A stretch of DNA of 64,000 nucleotides from Sorangium cellulosum (GTDB lineage: Bacteria; Myxococcota_A; Polyangia; Polyangiales; Polyangiaceae). The stretch lies in NCBI RefSeq assembly GCF_002950945.1, contig NZ_CP012673.1, positions 4,897,001 through 4,961,000 of the forward strand, given 5' to 3'. The notes under the pieces are model-generated. The model was not told where the DNA came from and made no database searches. It saw nothing but the letters and a program-made list of their open reading frames with translations. Of this stretch, positions 47,601 through 55,492 are shown piece after piece. Numbering within the stretch: the stretch's first letter is position 1; every line of letters begins with the position of its first letter. The position numbers and the translations under genes are program-made.

Positions 47601-49158
47601 CGCCACCCGCACCGTCGCGCTCGGCCCTGAGCGCCTCGCGGGCATGTTCTTCGTCCCAGGGGCGCCCGTGCTCCCGCCGTGGATCGAGCCGGATCCACTG
47701 CCCGGTCCGAGCGCGGCAGGTCCGATCGTGCACCTCGCAACCACCGGCCCGGACCTGAACGCACCCCTGCGCGCTGCGCTGCTCGATCTCATCGACCGCG
47801 CCGAGGAGAAAGTCTTCCTCGCCAGCTTCCTGTTCGCCGATCGCGCCGTCACAGAAGCGCTCGCCCGTAAGGCCGAGCGTCTCCGGGGAGGCGTGTACGT
47901 GCTCACCGCGCTCGATCGAAGTTTCCCCATGGACGTCGGCGAACCCGAGGACGATGAGCCCGGAAAGCGCGAGCAGATCGACCGCAACCGGCGTTTGCAG
48001 CACTTTGAGAACCTTCGTACGCTCGCCAAGGCGGGCGCATGGCTCCGCAGCGCAGCCGACCTCCATGCGAAGCTCTGCGTCGTCGATGATCGCGTCGCCT
48101 TTGTTACGTCCGCGAACGCTACCGACGTGGCCTACCAGAAGAATCCCGAGAATGGCTTGCTTGTACGCGAGCCCACGCTCGCGCGGGAACTCGGTCGCGC
48201 CTTTGCCCAAGTCTTCCTTCACCGCTTCACGCATCAGTCGCCGCCGGCCGCTGACCTCGATGTGAAGAAGCTGCATCCCGACCCCGGCCCGCCCTGGAGA
48301 CCGATGGTTTTCCGCCGTCCAGATACTGTCGTCGCCACCATCGGCCGTGACGAATCCTCTCTCCTCTATGCCACGCTGAAACTCATCGACAGCGCCCGCC
48401 GCGAACTGATCCTCACCGCTTTCAGCGCGGTCGACCTCCGCGAACACCCCGTCGGGCTCGCCTTGCGCGCCGCCGTCGCTCGCGGGGTCCGCATTCTTGC
48501 CGTTTTCCCGCCCGACAATCGCCGCTCCGATCGCCGCGAGACCGGTGCCTGGCTCTTCGGCGACGCGCCACACGGCGCTGTCACGGTGGCAGGTTGTCCC
48601 CGGACCCATGCGAAAGCTATGATCGCCGATGAATCGCATACCCTGGTGTGGACCGGCAACCTCGATGGACGGCACGGCTACCAGGACGGCTTCGAGGTCG
48701 GCCTCGCAACTTCCCGCCCCGACGTCGCCAGCGCCGTGCGCGACTACGTGATTGTGCTGGCCCTCGCCGCGAGCCACCGCGCCGTCTTCAACCCCACACT
48801 CGACACCCTCGCCGACGCGTACGGCGCCCCGAGCCCGCTGGCCGGTGACTGGACCGTTGTCCTCCCACCGGGCTCGCTCTGGTCCCCTGCCGCCCTAGTG
48901 GAGCTTCTTCGCTCAGTGCCGGTCACGTTCACCCGCCGTAGTTCCGAGCTGGTCGTTCGCATCGGCGAGTCCGCAGAGTTGATTGCCAGCGTTGACGTGC
49001 AGCGGCGCACCCTTCGCGTAGAACGATCCTCCGATCGACCCAGCAACGGAGCGCCTTTCGATGGATATCTCCGGGGATGCCGCCTAACCGTGACGGGTGG
49101 GGGGAGGGAGATGGCGAGGCCCGAGAAACGAAGGATTGGGCGAAGAGGTAGAGGTTGA
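47593..49158 (+). CDS. PLD-superfamily nuclease with two intact HKD motifs
   Basis: 521 aa from ATG 47593 (AGAGGTG upstream), overlapping the previous gene. Both catalytic motifs are perfect: His158-x-Lys160-x4-Asp165 (HAKLCVVD, then SANATD) and His339-x-Lys341-x4-Asp346 (HAKAMIAD, then TGNLDG). So the chain can form a complete active site by itself, as in Nuc/bfiI-like or cardiolipin-synthase-like enzymes. The surrounding Rossmann-like halves (VFLASFLFADRAVTEALARK; RRELILTAFSAVDL) fit the fold. There is no membrane span, so a nuclease role is more likely than lipid synthesis. The last ~60 residues are basic. It is the terminal gene of the cassette, facing the giant minus-strand gene across 36 bp. 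Confidence 0.8.
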   Translation: MIDATRTVALGPERLAGMFFVPGAPVLPPWIEPDPLPGPSAAGPIVHLATTGPDLNAPLRAALLDLIDRAEEKVFLASFLFADRAVTEALARKAERLRGGVYVLTALDRSFPMDVGEPEDDEPGKREQIDRNRRLQHFENLRTLAKAGAWLRSAADLHAKLCVVDDRVAFVTSANATDVAYQKNPENGLLVREPTLARELGRAFAQVFLHRFTHQSPPAADLDVKKLHPDPGPPWRPMVFRRPDTVVATIGRDESSLLYATLKLIDSARRELILTAFSAVDLREHPVGLALRAAVARGVRILAVFPPDNRRSDRRETGAWLFGDAPHGAVTVAGCPRTHAKAMIADESHTLVWTGNLDGRHGYQDGFEVGLATSRPDVASAVRDYVIVLALAASHRAVFNPTLDTLADAYGAPSPLAGDWTVVLPPGSLWSPAALVELLRSVPVTFTRRSSELVVRIGESAELIASVDVQRRTLRVERSSDRPSNGAPFDGYLRGCRLTVTGGGREMARPEKRRIGRRGRG

Positions 49159-49159
49159 C

Positions 49160-49188
49160 GGCCGAGGGGGTGCCACTCCGCCCCGGCC
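49160..49188. terminator. Hairpin between convergent genes
   Basis: GGCCGAGGGG (49160-49169) pairs with CCCCGGCC (49181-49188) except for two bulged bases, in the 36-bp gap between the PLD gene and the 1936-aa gene. The position suits a shared terminator; no T-run. Confidence 0.35.
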
Positions 49189-49194
49189 TCCGCC

Positions 49195-52100
49195 TCAAGG
49201 ATGGCGCATCCAGGATGCGCGCTCCGGGCCACCGTTGGGCGCGCCGGCGTGGAGGGTCTCTTTGATGAACGGGGCGACCGCCGTGCTCTGTGTGAGCTCG
49301 TCGAGAAGCCGCGCGGCGTGATCCAGCGAGTCGACAAGCTTGGTGTCCGCGTCCCGCGCCGTGAGGGTACTGCCCAGCTGCTGGAGAGCACGATCGACGA
49401 TCTCGTTGAACGCGTCGGGGTGATGCTCGGCGTTGCGCAGCCTGCCCGCGACGTCCATCAGCGTGTCGTCGAGCCACGCGGGAGCTCGAAGTTTCGCATT
49501 GTCGATCAGTGAACGCGCGCTCCGCAGGTACACGCTCGTGGGGGCTTCATGGCCGCGCGGGAGCCGCGCCTTCACAATCCTCCGGAAGGCGACCTCGAGC
49601 ATGGCGGCCACGGCTGCGTAGCGGCGCGTGCCTTGGAGCATCCCGGCACGGATGAAGGTAAGGCTCCGCATCGAGTCCTGGGCCGCCTGTTGCACCGGGT
49701 CCGGGAGGCCGACGATCCGCTTCTTGAGCAACGCCGCGATATCCGCCAGTCCGGTCGAGCGGTGCTCGTCCCTCATGCTCTGCACGATGGCGCGAAAGCG
49801 CTCTCGAAGCTCTCCGGCCGTCGGACGATCGTCGGGTCGAGGTACCACCATCCGGCCCAGGAGAGCCTGGAGCTGGTGGGAGGCTGCGGACGAGGTCGTG
49901 GCGGCGCTCAGGTCCGCCTTCAGAAGCTTCCGCAGCATGGTGCCGGTGGAGTACACGTCGCCGGCGGTCGACCACGCCGAGGAGTCGCTCGTGTTGAGCA
50001 CCTCGGGAGGAATGAACTCCGCCACGCCTTCGACGATGGAACGTGGGCCGCCGCGGAGCTGCTCGACCGCTCGCGCCAGCCCGAAGTCGATCAGGACGAC
50101 GTTGATCTCTACCTTACGAGCATCGTCGTCCTGCGGGACGCGGAGGAGGACATTCGCGGGCCGGATGTCGCGGTGAACCACGCCCGAACGCTCCAGCACC
50201 GCCAGGACTTCCGCCATCTGCAGGCCCACTTCGGCGACCGTGGGCTCCATCATGCTGCCCTCGGGGAGCGGGTAGCCCGGGATCCACTCGTAGACCACGA
50301 GCCCCTGCTGAGGGTCATCGTCCGCGATGCCCATCTGCAGGATACGGGGCAGATGCTCCCGAACCCGCTGGTCGCCCGCTTCGCCGATCTTCCGGAGGAG
50401 CGCGACCTCGTGGATGAACCGCGCCCTCGCCCGCGTCTCGCGGAGGGAGATCGCCCTCACCGCGACAGCGCGGTTGTTCCATTCTGCGCGCCAGATCCGG
50501 GCCTGGCTGCCCTCGAAATCGGGAGCCTCGTCGGCGTCGCTGCTGCTCACGCGCGGCGGCCGTCGCACCCGGTGAAGCCCCAGGCGCTGCGCGGCTTCAC
50601 GCTCGGCATCGTCATGGAGCGGGCGCGGGCTGAGCGCACGAATTGCGAGAAGATGCTCCAACATCGGCAGCTTGAACTCGCCGCGCTCGTTGAGCACACG
50701 GAGGTTTTCGAGCTCTGCCTCCGCTTCGTTCAGCCGCTCATCGAGCGGCTCTGCGTCAGGGCAGAGCTTGCGGAGCAGCGCTCTGGCTTCGGCACGGCCG
50801 GCGCTCCCTCCGGCTGGTCTCTGCGCGCGCGCACCGGCCCAGGCGAGAGCCAGCGGATAGGCGATGCTCGGCTTCCAGTCGTTGAGGTTGTCGCTCTCGT
50901 TGAGCGGATCACGTACCCAGTCCCAGATTGCCGTGTCACCGTTGCGGAAATCCGTCTCGATCTTCTCGCTCGCCCGGTCGACGTCGGCGCGAATGAACCA
51001 AGTCCGGTGCGATTCCCGGCAGAGCGTGAGGATCTCCGTCAGGAGCTTGCCGAGGATGAACAGGTTCCCGGAGAGCTTCGCAAGGTGCTCGCGCGCCTCG
51101 CGGGAGCTCTGCAGGCCATCGCTGCTGGTGGTGCGCTGGAGCAGGTCGACGATCTCGTCATCGCTGAACTCGAACCGGTGGAATTCCTTGAGCGAGGCGC
51201 GCAGGTTGGTGCTGATCAGTTTCGGCAGATGCCCCTGGCCGACGAACCCGAAGAGCACCGCCGCGCGTTGCACCTTCCCTTCGCGTTTGACCACCGCCCA
51301 CGAGTCCTCCATCCGCTCCTTGAGCCGCTCCGCGAGCTGCTCGCGTCGCGAATGCGCGAACATTGCCTGCGCCTCGTCCACGAGGACGTAGATGGCGCGA
51401 ATCCCGCGCTCTGCCGCCTCTTCGCGGACGGAATCGTATGCATGCGCCACGGGCAGGAGCCCATCCTCCAGCTCCCGGTATACTTTCCTGGGGCTGAACC
51501 TGGTCTCGAACTGCCTCGCGATGTCCTCCCACAGGCCTACCAGCGTGCGCTGGCTGGCCGCGACGCGGTTCAGTAGGACGACGTCGCCAGCGTCGATGAA
51601 CTTCTGTACGCCACGGAGCAAGCTCGTCTTGCCAAACCTCCGGGGTCCGTAGACGAAAAAGGACGACGTGCCCTGGCGCAAGATGCTCAGCAAGGCATCG
51701 TAGCGGCGCTCGACGCCGAGCCGGCAGCGCAGCATGTCCTCCGGCTCCACGTTCTGGGGGATGGGATCGCGCAGCTCCGGCATTGTCAATGCTAGCACCT
51801 TCCAGGTCAGCGTGGTCTTCTCGCTCTTGCCGTCCGGCGCGGTGCCCGTGATTGATACTTGCAGCTCCTTCTTGCGCGCCGCCATGTCCTCGGCGAAGCG
51901 TCGGGAGAGGACCACCGTGATCTCAAAGTCGTACTGGATGGTTCCCGCCGGGAGCTCGAGCGGCTCGATCTCTTCGCGGTACGCATGCGCCCGAGGGGTG
52001 TCGAAGCTCACGAACAGCTTCGTGAGCTTGACGCCGAGCTGGATTGCCGCCGGGAGCGGCGACTTGAAGCGCACCTGCACCGGGAGGCAGACGGTCCCGT

Positions 52101-55005
52101 AATCGAGCGTGTCGATCTGCTTGTATACGCCTCGAGCATGGTGTACCGCGGCGCTGGCGCTGCCGTCGCTCTTCGAGGACAGCGGGGGATCGAACCAGAA
52201 CGCGGGGAGCGAGCGCACGGCAAGAGACTGGGGCAAGACAACCGAGGCGATTTCCCGGATTTGCTGGAAGGTAAAGTTAGAAATCGTCTTGAACCGGTCG
52301 CGGACCACGTCGACGTCGCGCAGCGTGCTGCTGCAGTCGTCGAGGGACGCAGTTCGCAGGTGCTCCCGGACGGAGTCGAGCGTCTCCGTGCCGAGGCAGA
52401 TCGAGAGCTCCCTGAACCGCTGCAGGATCTCCTCTCGCTGGAGGACCTCGGCCTCGGTGTCAGGCCACCCGGCCGCGAGGCGGGCACGATCCTGGTCGGT
52501 GGTGATCTCTGCGATCTGCATGAGTCGGCCCTCACGTTCGTTCCGTGCGGCCCGCTCTTCAAACGCCCGCCGGAGTCGCTCCGCGAGCGTGCCGGCACCC
52601 AGGTCGGGGAGATCGCGGACGTGCTCCTGCTCCGCCGCCGGGAGTTCCTCCACCCAGCGCAGGCAGGCCTGCACCTCGTCGCGAAAAGCACCGGTATCAA
52701 TGAGTTGGCTGGCGCGCGCGGCGCGGTCCGTCACCCCTTGCCATACCCAGTCGGGGAGCAGTGACTCGATGCGGGTCGCGAGGGCGCGCGCGCTCTGGAG
52801 CTGGTCGAGGCTCTCCGGCCGGCCGAGCAGACCCACGAGCCTGTCGTCAATGGGGGCTTCGATGCTGGTACCGAGCCAGGTTGCGATCTCGTCGACCGAC
52901 GTCGCGACGACGGCGACCTCGTTCTGCTCTGGCAGCCGTGCGAGCTGGGCGTTGAGCGCGGCGATGGCGTGTCTCAGCGCGGCCGCCACCTGGAGTGGAC
53001 GCGCCGGGTCGAGGGGCACCCCGAGCCACCCTTCCTCGGCTGCACGCAGGGAATCGAGCGTGCGGAGGACCTCGCTCACGTCCAAACAAAGGCGCGCGCG
53101 CGCCGCGTCCAAAAGGGTGCGGTTACACGGTGGCGGTGGCTGCGCCTCGCCCACGCGCGGCTCCGAAGGATTTGGCACGCCGGGCGGCAGGTTGCTGTTG
53201 GCATCGACCCGCTGCGTGGACTGGAGGGCACCATGCGCAGCCTCGTCGGCGTCCAGGGCAGCGTCGCCGGCCTTCGGCGCATTCTCGCCGGTGTCCAGCG
53301 TAGCGTCGCCAGGCTCCGGCGCAGCCGCTCCCGCGTCCGGCGCATTCTCGCCGGTGCCTGGCGAGCCCTCCCTGGCACCCACGGCATCCACGCCAGTGCC
53401 AAGCGCCTCCTGGCTGGCGTCCAGCGCAGTTTCGCGAGCGTAGGGCGCGGTTTCGCCCGCTTTCTGCGTGGCCTCGCTGCCCTTCGCCTTGAGCTTGACG
53501 AGCGGCGACCCGATGGACGGCGTGGGCGGGACGACGCCGAGACTCGGCACTCGCCCCGAGCGCGGAGGCGGCGCCGTATCCGCGGGCATCTCCCCCGACG
53601 GCGTAAGCTCCGGCGGGGCGGCACGGCGCTTTGAGGTCGGTGCACGGTAGTCCTTCCAGCGGAGGAGGACTGCGGCGGCGTTCGCCTCGCGCTCCGTGGC
53701 CAAAAGGCGCTCCACGGGCGATTCCAGGAACGCATCGTCGCCGGTCAGGTCGCCGAGGCCGTCGCGTAGCCACGTGAGAACGGCGCGACGCCAGGCGAAG
53801 GCGGCCTCCGGGGCGGTGGCCGCGTGGCTCAGGTCCTTCGCGCTCTCCTCGAGCTCGACCAGTCGGTCCCGAGCTCGAACCCCGCTCGCCATGGCCAGCC
53901 AGATCTGCGCGCGATCATCTTCGAGCAAAGGCAGCTGAGAGAGCGTCGCGAGGAACGCTTGGAGCTTCTGGTTGCCGAATGACGCGGGGTTGCACACGGT
54001 ATTCAGCAGTGGCACGCCGAGCGCGCGCCGCAGGGCTTGGTGCACGCGCTCGTCTATCTCGACATCACCAGGCAGAGGGCCAGCCACGAGTGCCCGGAGC
54101 TTTTCGGGCAGAAACGCGCGCGTCCGGACTCCGTGCGTGTTCAGGAACTCTCGAGCGGGCGTGAGGACGTCCGTTACAGGGGGGGCCTTCCGTGGCAAGA
54201 AGCGCCTCCGCGTGGCGGGGGGCACCCCCGACAGCCGGCGCCTCACGTCCTCGCCGAGGGCCTGCGCGGTCACGAGGAGATCCTCGTCGGCGATGCGGCG
54301 GCGCGGAGGGAGCGTGGGCGTCTCCGGCTTCGGCGGCGGAGGCGCGACAGGCTTCGCATGCAGCGACGCATCGCCGAGGGCCTGCGCGGTCACGAGGAGA
54401 TCCTCGTCGGCGATGCGGCGGCGCGGAGGGAGCGTGGGCGTCTCCGGCTTCGGCGGCGGAGGCGCGACAGGCTTCGCATGCAGCGACGCATCGCCGAGGG
54501 CCTGCGCGGTCACGAGGAGATCCTCGTCGGCGATGTGGCGGCGCGGAGGGAGCGTGAGCGTCTCCGGCTTCGGCGGCGTGGTCGCGACAGGCCTCGAATC
54601 CGGCGACGTGGACGCGACGCGCGCCGCCGGCGCAGCGAGGAGGAGTAGTAAGCCGTCGAGCTGATCAGCGGGCGGCGGGCCTGCATTCGGAGCGACGGGC
54701 TTGAACGACGCCTGGAAGCGGACGGCCTCTGGCGGGACCGGAACGGGCGCGAGGAGGTCCGTGATGAGCAGCGCATCACCACGCGGTGAGATCCTCGCCG
54801 TAGCCCTGCAGAGATCGGAGAACAAGACCAGCTCTTGTGCATCCGTCCCCCGCGCCACGATGACGTAGTTCTTACCCCCCGACTTGGCCCACCGGTGGGT
54901 TAGCTCGTCGAAGACGTGCTGGCCGAAGCGGAGGCCCTGGGGTCCGCGGAACTCTGGCTCTCTGCGGACGGCGTTTCCGGTCAGTTGAAGATAGTGAGTC
55001 GTCAT
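49195..55005 (-). CDS. Giant ATPase-kinase-HEPN fusion protein
   Basis: 1936 aa. Residues 1-100 are a small ordered head. About 131-251 are three 40-residue Pro-rich repeats, then long helical and low-complexity regions. A STAND/AAA ATPase follows, with Walker A GPRRFGKTS (about 1120-1128) and Walker B IYVLVDEAQ. A kinase-like domain (about 1500-1740) keeps HRDIRPANVLL and DFGLAR, but the beta-3 Lys is replaced (VAVRAIS) and a Gly loop is not evident, so it may be an atypical or pseudokinase. The C-terminal ~200 residues are helical and contain RNAEHH (Arg1857-His1862), exactly the RNxxxH catalytic motif of HEPN ribonucleases. Start ATG 55005 lacks a clear ribosome-binding site. I infer an infection-triggered sensor with an RNase effector end. 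Confidence 0.75.
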   Translation of the reverse strand: MTTHYLQLTGNAVRREPEFRGPQGLRFGQHVFDELTHRWAKSGGKNYVIVARGTDAQELVLFSDLCRATARISPRGDALLITDLLAPVPVPPEAVRFQASFKPVAPNAGPPPADQLDGLLLLLAAPAARVASTSPDSRPVATTPPKPETLTLPPRRHIADEDLLVTAQALGDASLHAKPVAPPPPKPETPTLPPRRRIADEDLLVTAQALGDASLHAKPVAPPPPKPETPTLPPRRRIADEDLLVTAQALGEDVRRRLSGVPPATRRRFLPRKAPPVTDVLTPAREFLNTHGVRTRAFLPEKLRALVAGPLPGDVEIDERVHQALRRALGVPLLNTVCNPASFGNQKLQAFLATLSQLPLLEDDRAQIWLAMASGVRARDRLVELEESAKDLSHAATAPEAAFAWRRAVLTWLRDGLGDLTGDDAFLESPVERLLATEREANAAAVLLRWKDYRAPTSKRRAAPPELTPSGEMPADTAPPPRSGRVPSLGVVPPTPSIGSPLVKLKAKGSEATQKAGETAPYARETALDASQEALGTGVDAVGAREGSPGTGENAPDAGAAAPEPGDATLDTGENAPKAGDAALDADEAAHGALQSTQRVDANSNLPPGVPNPSEPRVGEAQPPPPCNRTLLDAARARLCLDVSEVLRTLDSLRAAEEGWLGVPLDPARPLQVAAALRHAIAALNAQLARLPEQNEVAVVATSVDEIATWLGTSIEAPIDDRLVGLLGRPESLDQLQSARALATRIESLLPDWVWQGVTDRAARASQLIDTGAFRDEVQACLRWVEELPAAEQEHVRDLPDLGAGTLAERLRRAFEERAARNEREGRLMQIAEITTDQDRARLAAGWPDTEAEVLQREEILQRFRELSICLGTETLDSVREHLRTASLDDCSSTLRDVDVVRDRFKTISNFTFQQIREIASVVLPQSLAVRSLPAFWFDPPLSSKSDGSASAAVHHARGVYKQIDTLDYGTVCLPVQVRFKSPLPAAIQLGVKLTKLFVSFDTPRAHAYREEIEPLELPAGTIQYDFEITVVLSRRFAEDMAARKKELQVSITGTAPDGKSEKTTLTWKVLALTMPELRDPIPQNVEPEDMLRCRLGVERRYDALLSILRQGTSSFFVYGPRRFGKTSLLRGVQKFIDAGDVVLLNRVAASQRTLVGLWEDIARQFETRFSPRKVYRELEDGLLPVAHAYDSVREEAAERGIRAIYVLVDEAQAMFAHSRREQLAERLKERMEDSWAVVKREGKVQRAAVLFGFVGQGHLPKLISTNLRASLKEFHRFEFSDDEIVDLLQRTTSSDGLQSSREAREHLAKLSGNLFILGKLLTEILTLCRESHRTWFIRADVDRASEKIETDFRNGDTAIWDWVRDPLNESDNLNDWKPSIAYPLALAWAGARAQRPAGGSAGRAEARALLRKLCPDAEPLDERLNEAEAELENLRVLNERGEFKLPMLEHLLAIRALSPRPLHDDAEREAAQRLGLHRVRRPPRVSSSDADEAPDFEGSQARIWRAEWNNRAVAVRAISLRETRARARFIHEVALLRKIGEAGDQRVREHLPRILQMGIADDDPQQGLVVYEWIPGYPLPEGSMMEPTVAEVGLQMAEVLAVLERSGVVHRDIRPANVLLRVPQDDDARKVEINVVLIDFGLARAVEQLRGGPRSIVEGVAEFIPPEVLNTSDSSAWSTAGDVYSTGTMLRKLLKADLSAATTSSAASHQLQALLGRMVVPRPDDRPTAGELRERFRAIVQSMRDEHRSTGLADIAALLKKRIVGLPDPVQQAAQDSMRSLTFIRAGMLQGTRRYAAVAAMLEVAFRRIVKARLPRGHEAPTSVYLRSARSLIDNAKLRAPAWLDDTLMDVAGRLRNAEHHPDAFNEIVDRALQQLGSTLTARDADTKLVDSLDHAARLLDELTQSTAVAPFIKETLHAGAPNGGPERASWMRHP
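54252..54611 (-). repeat. Three 120-bp tandem repeats in the giant ATPase-kinase gene
   Basis: Copies at 54252-54371, 54372-54491 and 54492-54611; the first two are virtually identical and the third has several substitutions. Each encodes 40 residues including ADEDLLVTAQALGDASLHA and a PPPPKPETPTLPPRR linker. In-frame unit length means copy number can change without breaking the protein. Confidence 0.9.
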
Positions 55006-55492
55006 CGCGTGCGTTGCTCGATCTGGGCGATAGCGCCGCTCTTCGGGAAGAAGTTGCGCTTCGTACGATGGAACCCTCTGGGAGCTCTTCCGGCTTGCCG
55101 ACGGGCGTGCTGCCTACGGACGGAAGGCGTCAGCGTACATGATGGCGCGGGTGCCGGGTAGACCGGATGAGGCGCTCAGCGCCGCGCAGCGGCAGGCGGT
55201 ACGCGCCCGAGCGAGAGCTGGGCCGACGGACATCTCCCTCCATGGTGGCGGGGGGACCTACGCCGTCGCTGGTGCTCGCCGCTGAGGCTGTAGGTGATGT
55301 TCGCGGATCTATTCTGGAGCTGCTTCCGGGGCGGCGTTTACATGAGCGCGCCTTGGCGCGAGGATGAGGCTCGCGTCGTCGTGGGGGAAGGTTGACCACT
55401 TCGCAAAGTTATCCACGTGCCCAAGTCCGATGAGAAGGGGAAGTCTCGATGGAGCGAACCGCGGTCCGGTACTTCCTGTGCGAGGTGCGTTG
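55006..55492. other. Divergent promoter region between the giant gene and druH
   Basis: 487 bp between outward-facing genes. TTGACC at 55392 is a plausible -35 for druH but no -10 stands at the right spacing. TTATCCAC at 55410 resembles a single DnaA box. Short open frames here are not convincing. Both promoters should lie in this stretch. Confidence 0.4.

Noticed and set aside
49549..51576. 675-codon plus-strand frame over the giant ATPase-kinase gene
   Set aside because: Walker, HRD and DFG motifs are all on the minus strand in one frame.
54252..54611. Triplicated sequence as a CRISPR array
   Set aside because: Units are 120 bp with no unique spacers and are in frame within a protein gene.
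55409..55417. DnaA-box-like TTATCCACG as a replication origin
   Set aside because: Only one copy is seen, with no AT-rich unwinding region or origin genes nearby.
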